A stretch of DNA of 64,000 nt from Halomonas almeriensis (GTDB taxonomy: Bacteria > Pseudomonadota > Gammaproteobacteria > Pseudomonadales > Halomonadaceae): positions 246,175 through 310,174 of the forward strand of contig NZ_JAUFPO010000005.1 in assembly GCF_030409235.1 (NCBI RefSeq), in the 5' to 3' direction. Below, one piece after another: positions 43,896 through 53,679 of the stretch. A model generated the notes under the pieces. It saw nothing but the letters and a program-made list of their open reading frames with translations, did no database searches and had not been told where the DNA came from. Position 1 is the stretch's first letter, and each line of letters starts with the position of its first letter. A program made the translations under genes and the position numbers.

Positions 43896-45062
43896 ATGAA
43901 GATTGCCATTGCCGGCACCGGCTATGTGGGGCTCTCCAATGCCATGCTGTTGGCCCAGCACAACCAGGTCGTGGCGCTGGACATCGTGGCGGAGAAGGTG
44001 GCGCAGCTCAACGACCGGGTCTCGCCCATCGAGGACGCCGAGATCAGCGACTTCCTGGCCAATCGGGCGCTCGACTTCACCGCCACCCTGGATAAGGAGG
44101 CCGCCTACCGAGACGCCGATTTCGTGGTGATCGCCACGCCCACCGATTACGACCCCGAGACCAACTACTTCAATACCTCGAGCGTCGAGGCGGTGATCCA
44201 GGACGTGATGGCCATCAACCCCGAGGCGGTGATGGTGATCAAGTCCACCGTGCCGGTGGGTTATACCGCCGAGGCCTGCCGTCGTTTTGGTACCGAGAAT
44301 CTGCTGTTCTCGCCGGAGTTTCTGCGCGAGGGCAAGGCGCTTTACGATAACCTCTACCCGTCGCGGATCATCGTTGGTGAGCGTTCCAAGCGTGCCGAGA
44401 CTTTCGCTGGGTTGCTAGAGCAGGGGACCGTCAAGGAAGTAGTGCCGGTGCTGTACACCAACAGCACCGAGGCAGAGGCCATCAAGCTGTTCGCCAACAC
44501 CTACCTGGCCATGCGCGTGGCCTATTTCAACGAGCTGGACACCTACGCCGAGACCCATGGCCTGGACAGTCGCCAGATCATCGAAGGCGTGGGGCTGGAC
44601 CCGCGCATCGGCAGCCAATACCACAACCCTTCCTTCGGCTATGGTGGCTACTGCCTGCCCAAGGACACCAAACAGCTGCTGGCCAACTATCAGGACGTGC
44701 CCAACAACCTGATCCAGGCCATCGTCGACGCCAATACCACCCGCAAGGACTTCATCGCAGAGTCGGTGATCCGGCGCGAGCCGCGGGTGGTGGGCGTCTA
44801 TCGGCTGATCATGAAGGCCGGCTCGGATAACTTCCGGGCCAGTGCCATGCAAGGGGTGATGAAGCGTATCAAGGCTAAGGGCATCGAGGTGGTGGTCTAC
44901 GAGCCGGTGCTGGAGGAGGATACCTTCTACGGCTCGAGGGTGATGCGCGACCTGGATGCCTTCAAGCAGGAAGCGGAGCTGATCCTCAGTAATCGCATGG
45001 TCGCCGAGCTGGAGGACGTGGCTGGGAAGGTCTATACCCGTGATCTGTTCGGTGGTGATTGA
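43896..45062 (+). CDS. ugd: UDP-glucose 6-dehydrogenase
   Basis: 388 aa, the E. coli Ugd length class. NAD motif [14 protein letters not shown], catalytic Cys253 in [13 protein letters not shown], and substrate segment [15 protein letters not shown]. Converts UDP-glucose to UDP-glucuronate, an acidic donor for the polymer. GC-rich and in the normal style of the chromosome. Confidence 0.93.
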   Translation: MKIAIAGTGYVGLSNAMLLAQHNQVVALDIVAEKVAQLNDRVSPIEDAEISDFLANRALDFTATLDKEAAYRDADFVVIATPTDYDPETNYFNTSSVEAVIQDVMAINPEAVMVIKSTVPVGYTAEACRRFGTENLLFSPEFLREGKALYDNLYPSRIIVGERSKRAETFAGLLEQGTVKEVVPVLYTNSTEAEAIKLFANTYLAMRVAYFNELDTYAETHGLDSRQIIEGVGLDPRIGSQYHNPSFGYGGYCLPKDTKQLLANYQDVPNNLIQAIVDANTTRKDFIAESVIRREPRVVGVYRLIMKAGSDNFRASAMQGVMKRIKAKGIEVVVYEPVLEEDTFYGSRVMRDLDAFKQEAELILSNRMVAELEDVAGKVYTRDLFGGD

Positions 45063-45370
45063 GCCTGGGCTACGGGGGCTAAAGGGCAGTGTGGTGCTGT
45101 TGGCACTGGTGATGTGGGTTACCGGTTTTGAGCTTGTGGGCTTGTTCTGGTGTTGTCAGTTCGTGGTGTAGTCCAGAATGCCCATTGGATTGGCGTGCTT
45201 CCTTTCCCTTGGCGCCCTGGAGCATTTCGTCGTATTCTGCGCCGTTCTTTCTTTGACTCGCACTTTCCAAGCGGCGTGGGTGACGGATGAGTTGATAATA
45301 AGGCTCGGTTGGGAACGAGCCAGAATAAAACAGTGGTATAGCACTGTTGTTTACGTAAGGGGCAAAATCG
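45063..45370. other. Gap between ugd and wbpM-like gene, no gene recognised
   Basis: 308 bases of mid-GC sequence. Short frames exist on both strands (one on the minus strand is open across most of it) but none has homology I recognise. A 6-bp inverted repeat GGCTCG/CGAGCC lies at about 45303-45321. AAGGGG near 45358 is the ribosome site for the next gene. It could be the trace of a lost gene or insertion. Confidence 0.4.
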
Positions 45371-47317
45371 GTGTTAAGTACTTTATTACAACCCTTGTTC
45401 CGGTTGTCGCGGCCCCAAAAGCGGCTGATACAACTGGTGGCGGATAGCGGGCTGATTGTCGTGAGCTTTTCTTTGGCGATGCTGCTTCGCCTGGATAGCT
45501 GGCGCTTTTTGGCAGAGCCGCGCGTTTGGTGGGTGTTGCCGGTGATGATACCGGTCAGCCTGTTGATTTTCATGCGGTTGGGGTTTTATCGCGCGGTGAT
45601 TCGCTACCTCAGCGTGAAGGCGGTTAAGGCAGTGCTGGCCGGCGTCGCGGGCTCCTCGTTGGCGTTGGTCGTTATCAATTACCTGCTGGATTTGCCGGTA
45701 CCGCGTTCCGTTCCCTTCATTTATGCCATGCTGGCGCTCCTGACGATCGGTGGGGTTCGCTTCGGCCTGCGCGCGCTCTATCTCAAGGGGCAGATGCGCT
45801 ATAAAACGCGGGTGGTGATTTATGGCGCGGGGGAAGCAGGGCGTCAGTTGGTCATGTCGCTTCGTCATGGGCGCGAGCACGAGCCGATTGCTTTTGTGGA
45901 TGACGCGCGCCACTTGCAGGGCTCCATGATACAGGGGCTCAAAGTCTATGAGGCCGGGGGGATCCCCAAGCTGATAGAGGATTATGGGGCCGATCAGATT
46001 CTATTGGCGATTCCCAGTGCGACTCGGGCCAAGCGGCGCGAGATCCTGAAGTCATTGGAAGGCTTGCCGATACCAGTGAAGTCCATACCGGGCATGGCGG
46101 ATGTCGTTGAGGGCCGAGCGGAGTTGAACGAAGTCCGTGAAGTGGCGGTTGAAGACTTGCTGGGGCGCGATCCTGTGCCGCCTGATGACTCCCTCATGGG
46201 GGCCAATATCAGCGGCAAGGTGGTTATGGTGACAGGGGCTGCCGGTTCGATTGGTAGCGAGCTGTGCCGCCAGATACTTCGCCAGGGCCCTTGTCAGCTG
46301 TTGCTTTACGAGGTGTCCGAATTCGGCCTGTATCGTATTGAAAAGGAGCTGAACGAGCAGGCGAGTCACGAAGGGCTCGACGTTCCTATCAAAGCCATGC
46401 TCGGCTCCGTTCAGCATCATGGGCGCTTTGAGGCCGTGCTGCGTTCCTTCGGGGTGCAAACCATTTATCACGCGGCGGCGTATAAGCATGTCCCCATGGT
46501 CGAGCACAATATGATCGAAGGCTTGCGCAACAATGTACTGGGCACTCAGACGGCCGCCGAGGCAGCGGTGAGCGCTGGCGTGGATACATTCGTGCTGGTT
46601 TCGACTGACAAGGCAGTGCGCCCCACTAATGTCATGGGTGCCAGCAAGCGCATGGCGGAGCTGGTCTGTCAGGCATTGGGGGAGTATCAGTCAAGTACGC
46701 GCTTTTCGATGGTGCGCTTCGGTAATGTGCTGGGGTCGAGTGGTTCCGTGGTACCGCTGTTTCGACAGCAAATCGTGGCAGGTGGCCCGGTTACCGTGAC
46801 TCACCCTGACATTACGCGTTACTTCATGACGATTCCTGAGGCGGCGCAGTTGGTTATCCAGGCAGGTTCCATGGCCAAGGGAGGCGACGTGTTCGTCCTG
46901 GACATGGGTGAGCCTGTCAAGATTGCTGAGCTGGCGAGGCATATGGTGCGGCTCTCGGGGTTAGAGCCATTTTCTGCCAGCGATGGCGAGAAGGGCGATA
47001 TTGAGATCGCCTTTACCGGGTTACGGCCCGGGGAGAAGCTCTATGAAGAGTTGCTGGTGGGCGAGTCCGTCTCCCAGACGTCCCATTCTCGGATTCTGAC
47101 GGCGAATGAGACGATGTGGCCATGGGTTAAGATACATGCGTTGTTAGAAGACCTCTATGCTGCTTGCTTCGACTTCGATTATCCGGCGCTGAGGCGCTTG
47201 CTGGAGTATGCCCCAATTGACTACAGCCCCCGCGAAGATCTCTGCGATCATTTATGGACGGCAGATAACGCTACCGGCGAACCATCTCCTCGACCCGCTT
47301 TGGCGGCGTACTCATGA
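45371..47317 (+). CDS. UDP-HexNAc 4,6-dehydratase, WbpM/PglF/CapD family
   Basis: 648-aa membrane enzyme: four N-terminal hydrophobic helices, a CoA-binding-like Rossmann unit (TRVVIYGAGEAGRQLV, about 142-157), then the catalytic SDR with NAD motif VTGAAGSIGSELCRQI (about 285-300), YHAAAYKHVPMVE and STDKAVRPTNVMGASKRMAE (Met replaces the usual Tyr, Lys kept, as in this family). Makes UDP-4-keto-6-deoxy-HexNAc from UDP-GlcNAc. GTG start with AAGGGG about 10 bases upstream. Last gene of the EPS operon. Confidence 0.9.
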   Translation: MLSTLLQPLFRLSRPQKRLIQLVADSGLIVVSFSLAMLLRLDSWRFLAEPRVWWVLPVMIPVSLLIFMRLGFYRAVIRYLSVKAVKAVLAGVAGSSLALVVINYLLDLPVPRSVPFIYAMLALLTIGGVRFGLRALYLKGQMRYKTRVVIYGAGEAGRQLVMSLRHGREHEPIAFVDDARHLQGSMIQGLKVYEAGGIPKLIEDYGADQILLAIPSATRAKRREILKSLEGLPIPVKSIPGMADVVEGRAELNEVREVAVEDLLGRDPVPPDDSLMGANISGKVVMVTGAAGSIGSELCRQILRQGPCQLLLYEVSEFGLYRIEKELNEQASHEGLDVPIKAMLGSVQHHGRFEAVLRSFGVQTIYHAAAYKHVPMVEHNMIEGLRNNVLGTQTAAEAAVSAGVDTFVLVSTDKAVRPTNVMGASKRMAELVCQALGEYQSSTRFSMVRFGNVLGSSGSVVPLFRQQIVAGGPVTVTHPDITRYFMTIPEAAQLVIQAGSMAKGGDVFVLDMGEPVKIAELARHMVRLSGLEPFSASDGEKGDIEIAFTGLRPGEKLYEELLVGESVSQTSHSRILTANETMWPWVKIHALLEDLYAACFDFDYPALRRLLEYAPIDYSPREDLCDHLWTADNATGEPSPRPALAAYS

Positions 47318-47367
47318 AAACTGTGTGACTGATATAACCGCGTTACACCTATGATGTGCCTTACGAT

Positions 47368-47399
47368 GCCCGGCTTTTTTGCCGGGCTTTGTGTTTTTT
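47368..47399 (+). terminator. Intrinsic terminator after the EPS operon
   Basis: 7-bp stem GCCCGGC/GCCGGGC with a T6 loop, followed by TTTGTGTTTTTT. It lies 50 bases after the dehydratase stop, and a second copy of the right arm follows at 47400-47406. It marks the end of the operon begun at wza. Confidence 0.88.
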
Positions 47400-47573
47400 G
47401 CCGGGCTTTGTGTTTGTGGGGTAGCGTGCTGAGAGGGTATGGTGGCCATTGCCGGTCATTTGCTGTTATGGGTTTGGCGTTGGGTCTTCAGCTGGCTTGG
47501 CTCTCTGGCTGTGCGGGAATTCTGGTAGCATGCTTGGTCATTCCCTTCTCGATGATATAGGCGGCATACTCCC

Positions 47574-48947
47574 GTGTTACCCCCGTTTTTGCCTGCTAGC
47601 AGGTTACCCTCGTATTTCTTACCCGAAGGGCAGCTGCCGCGTGTTCTGACATGGCTCGGGCTGTTTGCCACTCTCTTGTATGCGGCGGGCGATATTGTGT
47701 GGCCGGCGGTGGGCCAGAAAGCCGGCACGCTGATGGCCCTGCTGGGGCTATTCGCGGTGTTGTGCTGGGGGCGAGAGCTGCGCACGTCGGCGCCGTTGTG
47801 GTTGCTGTGGGCGATTGTCCTGGTTCAGTTACTGAGCTGGGGGTTGGGGTATCTGCATCATCCATCATGGGTGCCGGGTAACCCTGAACTGGATCGTATG
47901 GCCAAGTGGTTTCTGTTTATCGGCATGGCCTGGTGGCTGGGTGGCAGCTCTCGGCTGACGTTCTGGGTCTGGGCATTGGCCCTGCCGGGCTGGCTGCTGG
48001 CGGTGTGGCTCGAGGGTCATGGCTGGCAGAGCTGGCAGCGGGGTCTGGCAGGGCAGCGGGTCGATTTTGGGATTCACAATGCCCAGCATGTGGCGATGCT
48101 GTTCGGGGCGGCGGCCCTGGGGCTGGCGTCTTTTGCGCCGCGCATGTTGAGGGCGGGGCGCTTGGCCTGGGGGCGGCGTTTGGCCTGGGGCGTCATAGCG
48201 CTCGTCTGCCTGGCGGGGGTTGTCGTGACTCAGACGCGAGGCGTCTGGCTGGCGTTCAGCGCGGCGGCGCTTGTGATGTTGTGTAGCTGGGCCTGGCGAG
48301 CTTGGCAGCTTAGTGGGTCTGTTCAGGGCGCCACACGCCGAGGGTGGGCAGCTGCCATCGGCGCTTTACTGTTCATTGTGGTGTTGGCGGCGGCCTTCCA
48401 TGACACCGTTGAGCGCCGGGTGATGGCCGAACGGGAGGTGATCGCCAGCGTCATCCAGGGCGATTGGAGCGGAGTGCCCTATTCCAGCGTGGGTATTCGA
48501 ATTCACTCCTGGCGTGCTGCCACCGAGTGGATCGCCGAGCGCCCCCTCGTCGGCTGGGGCGGGAAAGGGCGCAGTCTGGTGATGAAGCAGACGGAGTGGC
48601 TGCCCGAAAGCGTTCGTCAGGGCTTCGGCCATCTTCACAATACCTTCCTGGAAGTACTGGTTGGCTATGGCCTGCTCGGTGCGAGTGTAGTGGCATTGTT
48701 GGCTGTCTGGGTAGCGCGGGGTACCTGGCTGGCGTGGCGTGGCGGCACGATGCCGGGCGATATGGCGTTGTTCGGTGCCGGCTTCTTCGTGTTTTTCATG
48801 ATCGCCAACCTGTTCGAGTCCTATCTGGCCTTTTGGTCTGGCGGCTATGTGTTCACCCTGGTCATGGGCGGGCTGGTGACCCATATCTGGCGGTGGCAGC
48901 GCACGACCGGCTCGTCGGTCTTTGGCCGGCGCCGGGTGGGCCGGTGA
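47574..48947 (+). CDS. O-antigen ligase/polymerase family membrane protein (WaaL-like)
   Basis: 457-aa polytopic protein, about 11-12 hydrophobic spans, with the large periplasmic loop near residues 300-350 and the motif GFGHLHNTFLEVLVGYG containing the His important in WaaL/Wzy_C proteins; TQTRGVWLAF is also typical. It lies beyond the operon terminator and so is a separate unit. It may ligate polymer to lipid A-core or act as a second polymerase; sequence does not decide. GTG start at 47574, without a strong ribosome site. Confidence 0.77.
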   Translation: MLPPFLPASRLPSYFLPEGQLPRVLTWLGLFATLLYAAGDIVWPAVGQKAGTLMALLGLFAVLCWGRELRTSAPLWLLWAIVLVQLLSWGLGYLHHPSWVPGNPELDRMAKWFLFIGMAWWLGGSSRLTFWVWALALPGWLLAVWLEGHGWQSWQRGLAGQRVDFGIHNAQHVAMLFGAAALGLASFAPRMLRAGRLAWGRRLAWGVIALVCLAGVVVTQTRGVWLAFSAAALVMLCSWAWRAWQLSGSVQGATRRGWAAAIGALLFIVVLAAAFHDTVERRVMAEREVIASVIQGDWSGVPYSSVGIRIHSWRAATEWIAERPLVGWGGKGRSLVMKQTEWLPESVRQGFGHLHNTFLEVLVGYGLLGASVVALLAVWVARGTWLAWRGGTMPGDMALFGAGFFVFFMIANLFESYLAFWSGGYVFTLVMGGLVTHIWRWQRTTGSSVFGRRRVGR

Positions 48948-49058
48948 GCCTTCTGGTGGTACCTTCTCTCGGGATGGGGGCAGTGGGGGCCATGACGGCG
49001 TCAGACCCGGTTCGGTTTTTCACCCTGCTTAACCACAAACTGCCGAGGAAACCACATC

Positions 49059-49715
49059 ATGCGTGTGTCAGCGGTTAACCGGAGCTGGCTGCGGCTAGCG
49101 GTCATGCTGGTGTTGCTGGGGAGCCTTTCCGGCTGCGCGATGTTCGCGCCGGCACCGCCGGAGCGGCAGTCCAACATCTGTGAGATCTTCCGCGAGCAGC
49201 CGGACTGGTATGACGCGGCCAAGGCCTCGGAGCAGCGCTGGGGAACGCCCATCTCGACGCAGATGGCCTTCATCGAGCGGGAGTCGTCCTTCCGCAGCCA
49301 TGTGCGGCCGCCGCGCACCTATCTGCTGGGCTTCATCCCCTGGAAGCGGCCGTCTTCGGCCTATGGCTATGCCCAGGCGCTGGATCCGGTGTGGGGCGAG
49401 TATCAGGACGATGTCGGCGGTATCTTCGCCAGCCGCTCGGACATGGAAGACGCCACGGACTTCATCGGTTGGTATAACGCGCGCACTCAACGCATGACCG
49501 GGGTATCGCTGAACAATCCGCGGCATCTTTACCTGGCCTATCATCAGGGGCAGGGCGGTTATAACCGCGGCAGTTACCGTGGTAAGCCGGCCGTACTTCG
49601 CGCCGCCCGCGAGGTAGCCACCAATGCCTCGCGCTACCGCTCGCAACTGCCTTCCTGCGAAGCCGAGTTCCAATGCGACGCCTTCTACCAGGTGTGGCCG
49701 TTCTGTCGGGGGTGA
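49059..49715 (+). CDS. Lysozyme-like (SLT domain) lipoprotein
   Basis: 218-aa lipoprotein, lipobox LSGC (Cys27). The body resembles single-domain lytic transglycosylase-like lipoproteins: WGTPISTQMAFIERESSFRS carries the putative catalytic Glu, followed by SAYGYAQALDPVWGEYQ and YLAYHQGQGGYNRG. Predicted to cleave peptidoglycan glycan strands at the outer membrane's inner face. GAGGAAA precedes the ATG. Monocistronic, as far as can be seen. Confidence 0.78.
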   Translation: MRVSAVNRSWLRLAVMLVLLGSLSGCAMFAPAPPERQSNICEIFREQPDWYDAAKASEQRWGTPISTQMAFIERESSFRSHVRPPRTYLLGFIPWKRPSSAYGYAQALDPVWGEYQDDVGGIFASRSDMEDATDFIGWYNARTQRMTGVSLNNPRHLYLAYHQGQGGYNRGSYRGKPAVLRAAREVATNASRYRSQLPSCEAEFQCDAFYQVWPFCRG

Positions 49716-50023
49716 GGGGCTATCCACCAGCAGGGCCTTGCCCTGGATCCCATGGGCATGGGGCAGTGACTCCGTGAGTCTGGACCAGTCTAGCTTTCGT
49801 GCTGGGGGTGCCGTCGTTTGGGGGCTTTCCGGCTATTGTTCGGGGCCGGCGGACGCTTCGCTATCGGGGCTGAGCTGGCCGCTGGCAGCATTTCTTGTGG
49901 CGCTGGTACTGAGTTGGTGGTTGGCGCGTGGGCTCTCTCCGTCTCATAAGTCAGCGAGTTCATCCTGACATCATCTCCGTTCGCCAAACTGCGGGGGAAT
50001 GGTTGGGGTAAAATGGGAGAGAC
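49716..50023. other. Gap upstream of dsbR-like gene with a possible small membrane ORF
   Basis: 308 bases. A GTG at 49774 opens a 64-codon frame to 49968 with one convincing hydrophobic segment (WPLAAFLVALVLSWWLA) and a Ser/His tail, but no good ribosome site, so I do not call it as a gene. A small hairpin CAGGGC/GCCCTG near 49733-49747 follows the lipoprotein gene. The last ~50 bases must contain the promoter of the two-component system. Confidence 0.35.
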
Positions 50024-50701
50024 ATGCGCGTACTACTCGTCGAGGACGATGAGTCGGTGGCGGCAGGCATCGAAGCGGGCCTGGCGCTGAGCGACTTCGT
50101 CGTCGATATCGTGACCTCGCTGGACGCTGCAAACGGGGCGCTGGCCGTGATCGACTACGATGCTGTGGTGCTTGACCGCCGTCTGCCCGATGGCGATGGT
50201 CTGGCGCTGCTGCAGCAGTGGCGGCGCGCGGGCGTGGCCACGCCGGTGCTGATACTGACGGCGCGAGATGCCGTGGCTAGTCGTGTCGAAGGGCTGCAGG
50301 GCGGCGCCGACGATTACCTGGTCAAACCCTTCGACCTGGATGAGTTGACGGCGAGGCTGCAGGCGCTACTGCGCCGTGCGGTGGGGCAGGCGGATGCCTC
50401 GCTGCGTCACGGGGCGCTGACGCTGGATCCGGCCGCGCGAAGCGTCACCTTGAACGGGCAGCCGGTGACGCTGGTACGACGCGAGCTGATGTTGCTGGAG
50501 ACGCTGATGCGGGCTCGCGGGCGTATCCTCAGCGCAGACCAGCTGAAGGATAGCCTTTACGGTATCGATGATGAAGTCGAGAGCAATGCCCTCAACGTGC
50601 ATATTTATCAGCTTCGTCGCAAGCTGGGACGCGAGATGATCGAGACGGTTCGTGGTGTAGGGTATCGCCTCGCTACCCCTTCTGGAAATGGTACGTCATG
50701 A
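50024..50701 (+). CDS. dsbR: OmpR-family response regulator (DsbR-like)
   Basis: 225-aa response regulator. Receiver with acidic pocket E7/D8/D9, phosphoacceptor D51 (VVLDRRLPDGDG) and K in DDYLVKPF; C-terminal winged helix ending VNxHIYQLRRKLG (LNVHIYQLRRKLG) and ETVRGVGYRL. GGGAGAG precedes the ATG. Overlaps the kinase gene by ATGA. The adjoining dsbD-tlpA-dsbG set matches the arrangement under the copper-responsive DsbRS of Pseudomonas aeruginosa; symbol by analogy. Confidence 0.85.
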   Translation: MRVLLVEDDESVAAGIEAGLALSDFVVDIVTSLDAANGALAVIDYDAVVLDRRLPDGDGLALLQQWRRAGVATPVLILTARDAVASRVEGLQGGADDYLVKPFDLDELTARLQALLRRAVGQADASLRHGALTLDPAARSVTLNGQPVTLVRRELMLLETLMRARGRILSADQLKDSLYGIDDEVESNALNVHIYQLRRKLGREMIETVRGVGYRLATPSGNGTS

Positions 50702-52002
50702 GCCTGCGGCTGCGCCTGGTGGCTACGCTCGGCATCACCCTGGCATTACTGTGGGGAGGCACGGCGGCCTGGTCGATGCGTGATCTGTCGACGCAGCTCG
50801 AACATTCTTTGGACCAGCGTCTGGCACAATCGGCGCGCATGGTGGCGGGGCTGATGGATCGTGTGCCGGCGGAGCTGTGGCGTCGTGAGGCGGGCAATAT
50901 GTCGACCATTCCGGCGCTTGAGGGTGTGGCCTGCCGGGTGTCGTCGCTGCGCGGACAGGTGGTCGCCGGTACGCACCCCGAGATGAACGACGTGCTGAAG
51001 AGCGACCGCGAGGGCTATCGTGATCGTGAGCACAAGGGGCAGCGTTGGCGCGTCTACACATTGGTGGATGACGACAAGCGTATCACCGTGGCGGATCGGC
51101 TGCGGGAACGCACGGCGCTTCTGGAGCAGGTTCGCCGTGCCGCCTTTTATCCCTTCCTACTGGCTTCGGTCGGCAGTCTCGTCGCGTTGTGGTGGGGCGT
51201 GGCGCGGGGGCTCTCGCCACTGACGCGCTTGCAGAGACGACTGGTATCGCGTGCCGACGGCGACCTCTCGGCATTGCCCATGCGTGGTTTGCCTGCTGAA
51301 ATCCGGCCGTTGATCGATGGCTTCAATACGCTGTTGTTGCGCACGCGGCGCGTGCTCGACATGGAGCAACGCTTCACCGACGATGCTGCTCATGAACTGC
51401 GCACGCCATTGACGGCCATCCGCACCCATCTACAGGTCTCGCAACGGGTCGAAGGGGAGCAACGTCGCTATGCGCTGCAACAGGCAGAAGCCGGTGTGGC
51501 TCGCCTGTCGAAGACCCTTGATCAGCTGTTGCTGCTGGCGCGCATGGAAAGTGAGGCGGCACTGCAGGATGCCCCCCAGCAGGCGGATTTTCACGCAGCA
51601 CTGGACATGGCCATGGCGGAGTCCGGCTGTCGCGATTATTGTCGTATCGATGCGGATGCCAACTTACGGCATGTCGCCATCTCGGATTCGATGCTAACGA
51701 CCGTACTACGTAACCTGCTCGAGAACGCACGACATCATGGTGAACCCGAGGCGTCGATCGATATTCATGCCTGGGCCAGCAGCAACGGAGTCGTGATCGA
51801 ATTGGCCAACCGTGGCGAGACGATTCCGCCGGAGCGGCTGGCCAGACTGACAGAGCGCTTTCAGCGTGGCCACCACGCGCGTGGCAGTGGCTTGGGTCTC
51901 TCGATTGTCGACGCCATCACCCATCGCGCAGGCGGCAGCCTGGCGCTGGAATCGGGTGATGGCGTCGGCCTGCTTGTGCGCCTGCGCTTGCCCTTGGCGT
52001 GA
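50698..52002 (+). CDS. dsbS: Sensor histidine kinase (DsbS-like)
   Basis: 434-aa membrane kinase: TM helix at ~6-26, periplasmic domain to ~145, second TM (FYPFLLASVGSLVALWWGV), HAMP-like linker, H232 in DDAAHELRTPLTA, then N, G1 and G2 boxes (LLENARHHG; RGSGLGLSIVDA). The periplasmic part holds a single cysteine (Cys79, LEGVACRVSS). In P. aeruginosa DsbS a periplasmic cysteine is reported to bind copper. Ends 25 bases from the convergent dsbG. Confidence 0.83.
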   Translation: MSLRLRLVATLGITLALLWGGTAAWSMRDLSTQLEHSLDQRLAQSARMVAGLMDRVPAELWRREAGNMSTIPALEGVACRVSSLRGQVVAGTHPEMNDVLKSDREGYRDREHKGQRWRVYTLVDDDKRITVADRLRERTALLEQVRRAAFYPFLLASVGSLVALWWGVARGLSPLTRLQRRLVSRADGDLSALPMRGLPAEIRPLIDGFNTLLLRTRRVLDMEQRFTDDAAHELRTPLTAIRTHLQVSQRVEGEQRRYALQQAEAGVARLSKTLDQLLLLARMESEAALQDAPQQADFHAALDMAMAESGCRDYCRIDADANLRHVAISDSMLTTVLRNLLENARHHGEPEASIDIHAWASSNGVVIELANRGETIPPERLARLTERFQRGHHARGSGLGLSIVDAITHRAGGSLALESGDGVGLLVRLRLPLA

Positions 52003-52027
52003 TATTACCCTGGCATGCGGCCAGTGC

Positions 52028-52822
52028 TCAGGGCGCCTCGCCGCCCATGATCTCACGTAGCTTCTCGGGCGACGGCGCACCCATCACGCGATGCACTCCC
52101 TCATTGTCGCGATAGAAGGTGACGGGTGTGGCGTGAAGCTGATTGTTAGCCATAAGTTGAGTGTTCTCGCTGACGTGGCGCTCACTCTCCTCGCTGCCCT
52201 TGATGTCCGGCATGGTGTCGGTGCGGTAATGCTCGGCTATAGCTTCACTGGGGTTATCGGCGCTGAGCAGGGCGGCGGCCTTGGGTCCACTACTGGGCTT
52301 GAGGACACCGACCATCAGGTGTCGAATCTGCACCTGGCCGCTCTCGACCCAGGGTTGGGCATCTTCCCAGAACTTATGGCAATACGGGCAGTTGGGGTCA
52401 CTGAAGGTATACACCACCCGTTCGGCGTCTGCAGAGCCATCTCTGACCCAATGCTGGTCGGCCATCTTGTCCCAGAGCTTGGCGTTCTTGGGACCATTGA
52501 CCAGCCTCTGCAGTGTCTCCGCCGCGACATTGTTGCCCTGAGCATTGATCAGAGTGCCCACTACGGCATGCTGGCCGTCTTGGGTCAGGTACGCCGCCAC
52601 GGTCTGGCCTCTGGCACTGGCGGCGTAGCCTGTCAGGCCGCTCGGAGCGTCGAACTGACCATGGAAGGTTAAACCTTGCTGCTTCAATGCTTGCAGCGGT
52701 TTGGGAAGCTCATCAGCACGGGCGGGTAGGCTCGCCGCCAGGGCGATACCAGCGCCCATGGCGAGTGTCAGTGGCAGAGAGGCTTTGCGAGCGTTGTGGG
52801 TGGTCGGCATGGTGGTCGGCAT
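52028..52822 (-). CDS. dsbG: Thiol:disulfide interchange protein DsbG
   Basis: ~264-aa periplasmic protein with signal peptide (LPLTLAMGAGIALAASLPARA), an N-terminal dimerisation domain and a thioredoxin fold with active site DPNCPYCHKFW and the cis-Pro region HATPVTF. DsbG reduces sulfenylated cysteines and isomerises disulfides. I prefer the ATG at 52822 because GGAG lies 9 bases upstream; an ATG at 52852 overlaps the preceding stop (TGATG). Third gene of the dsbD-tlpA-dsbG operon. Confidence 0.88.
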   Translation of the reverse strand: MPTTMPTTHNARKASLPLTLAMGAGIALAASLPARADELPKPLQALKQQGLTFHGQFDAPSGLTGYAASARGQTVAAYLTQDGQHAVVGTLINAQGNNVAAETLQRLVNGPKNAKLWDKMADQHWVRDGSADAERVVYTFSDPNCPYCHKFWEDAQPWVESGQVQIRHLMVGVLKPSSGPKAAALLSADNPSEAIAEHYRTDTMPDIKGSEESERHVSENTQLMANNQLHATPVTFYRDNEGVHRVMGAPSPEKLREIMGGEAP

Positions 52823-52851
52823 GTTGGTGGTCTCCATCATGGGAAGAAGCA

Positions 52852-53679
52852 TCAGGGGGCGATCTGTTCGAGACTACGGTCGAGCGTGGCACGTGAAAGC
52901 TCGCCAAAATGGGTGTCGATGAGGGTGCCGTTGGCATCAAAATAGAGCGTGGTTGGCATGGCCATGGCACCCACTTCCTGGCCGAAGGCCATGTTCGGGT
53001 CGCGGTAGACGTGATCCAGTGCCAGGGACTCTTGTTCGAGAAAGTTCTTGAGTGTGGCGGTATTCTCGCCCTGGTTGACGAATACGAAGGTCACGTCATT
53101 GCGCTCCTGCTGGGCTTGCTCCAGCATCGGCATCTCGCGACGACAGGGTGGGCACCAACTGGCCCACAGATTGACCACCATGGGCTGTTGGTCGGCTTGG
53201 TCCCGGATGGTCGACAAGGGCAGTGTCTCGCCGCTGATGGCGGTCAGTGGTGTCGTCGGCAGGCTGGTCTGCTGCGTGTGCATGACGGTCAGCGCCCCTG
53301 CCGTCAACGACCAGGCCATCGCGCCAGATACCACTGCACCGGCGAGCGCCTTGCGCTCTGCGGGGAAGCGCCACAACCGCCAGGCGAGATAGGGCGCGGC
53401 CGCAGCCAGTCCCGCCAGCGGTTCAAACCCTCTGTCGCGAATATCCAGCCATGACCAGACGGAGTCGTAGCTCTCCCAGTAGAGTGCGATGAACACGACG
53501 CGCGCTCCCACCAGGCCGATCAACAGCGCATTGAACAGGCTGTCGCCCACACGGACCTGGCGGCGTCGGCCCAACCAGGTACCGACGGTCAGTGCCACAA
53601 TCAGCACAACGATCAGCAACAGCTGGTCCAGGCTCATGCCGAGCGGACCGATGGCGATACTTTGCTCCAGCGGGCTCAT
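52852..53679 (-). CDS. TlpA/DsbE-like membrane thioredoxin with N-terminal multi-pass domain
   Basis: 275 aa. Residues 1-135 form about four membrane helices reminiscent of the prolipoprotein diacylglyceryl transferase start (LLIGLVGARVVFIALYWESY). Residues 140-275 are a TlpA/ResA-like thioredoxin with WASWCPPC (C176, C179) and cis-Pro in AMPTTLYF. Probably takes electrons from DsbD and passes them to DsbG or other periplasmic targets. Overlaps dsbD by ATGA; CAGGAG upstream. Confidence 0.83.
   Translation of the reverse strand: MSPLEQSIAIGPLGMSLDQLLLIVVLIVALTVGTWLGRRRQVRVGDSLFNALLIGLVGARVVFIALYWESYDSVWSWLDIRDRGFEPLAGLAAAAPYLAWRLWRFPAERKALAGAVVSGAMAWSLTAGALTVMHTQQTSLPTTPLTAISGETLPLSTIRDQADQQPMVVNLWASWCPPCRREMPMLEQAQQERNDVTFVFVNQGENTATLKNFLEQESLALDHVYRDPNMAFGQEVGAMAMPTTLYFDANGTLIDTHFGELSRATLDRSLEQIAP

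Noticed and set aside
45079..45573. 164-codon minus-strand frame near the wbpM-like gene
   Set aside because: Half of it is antisense to the dehydratase and the remainder has no recognisable domain.
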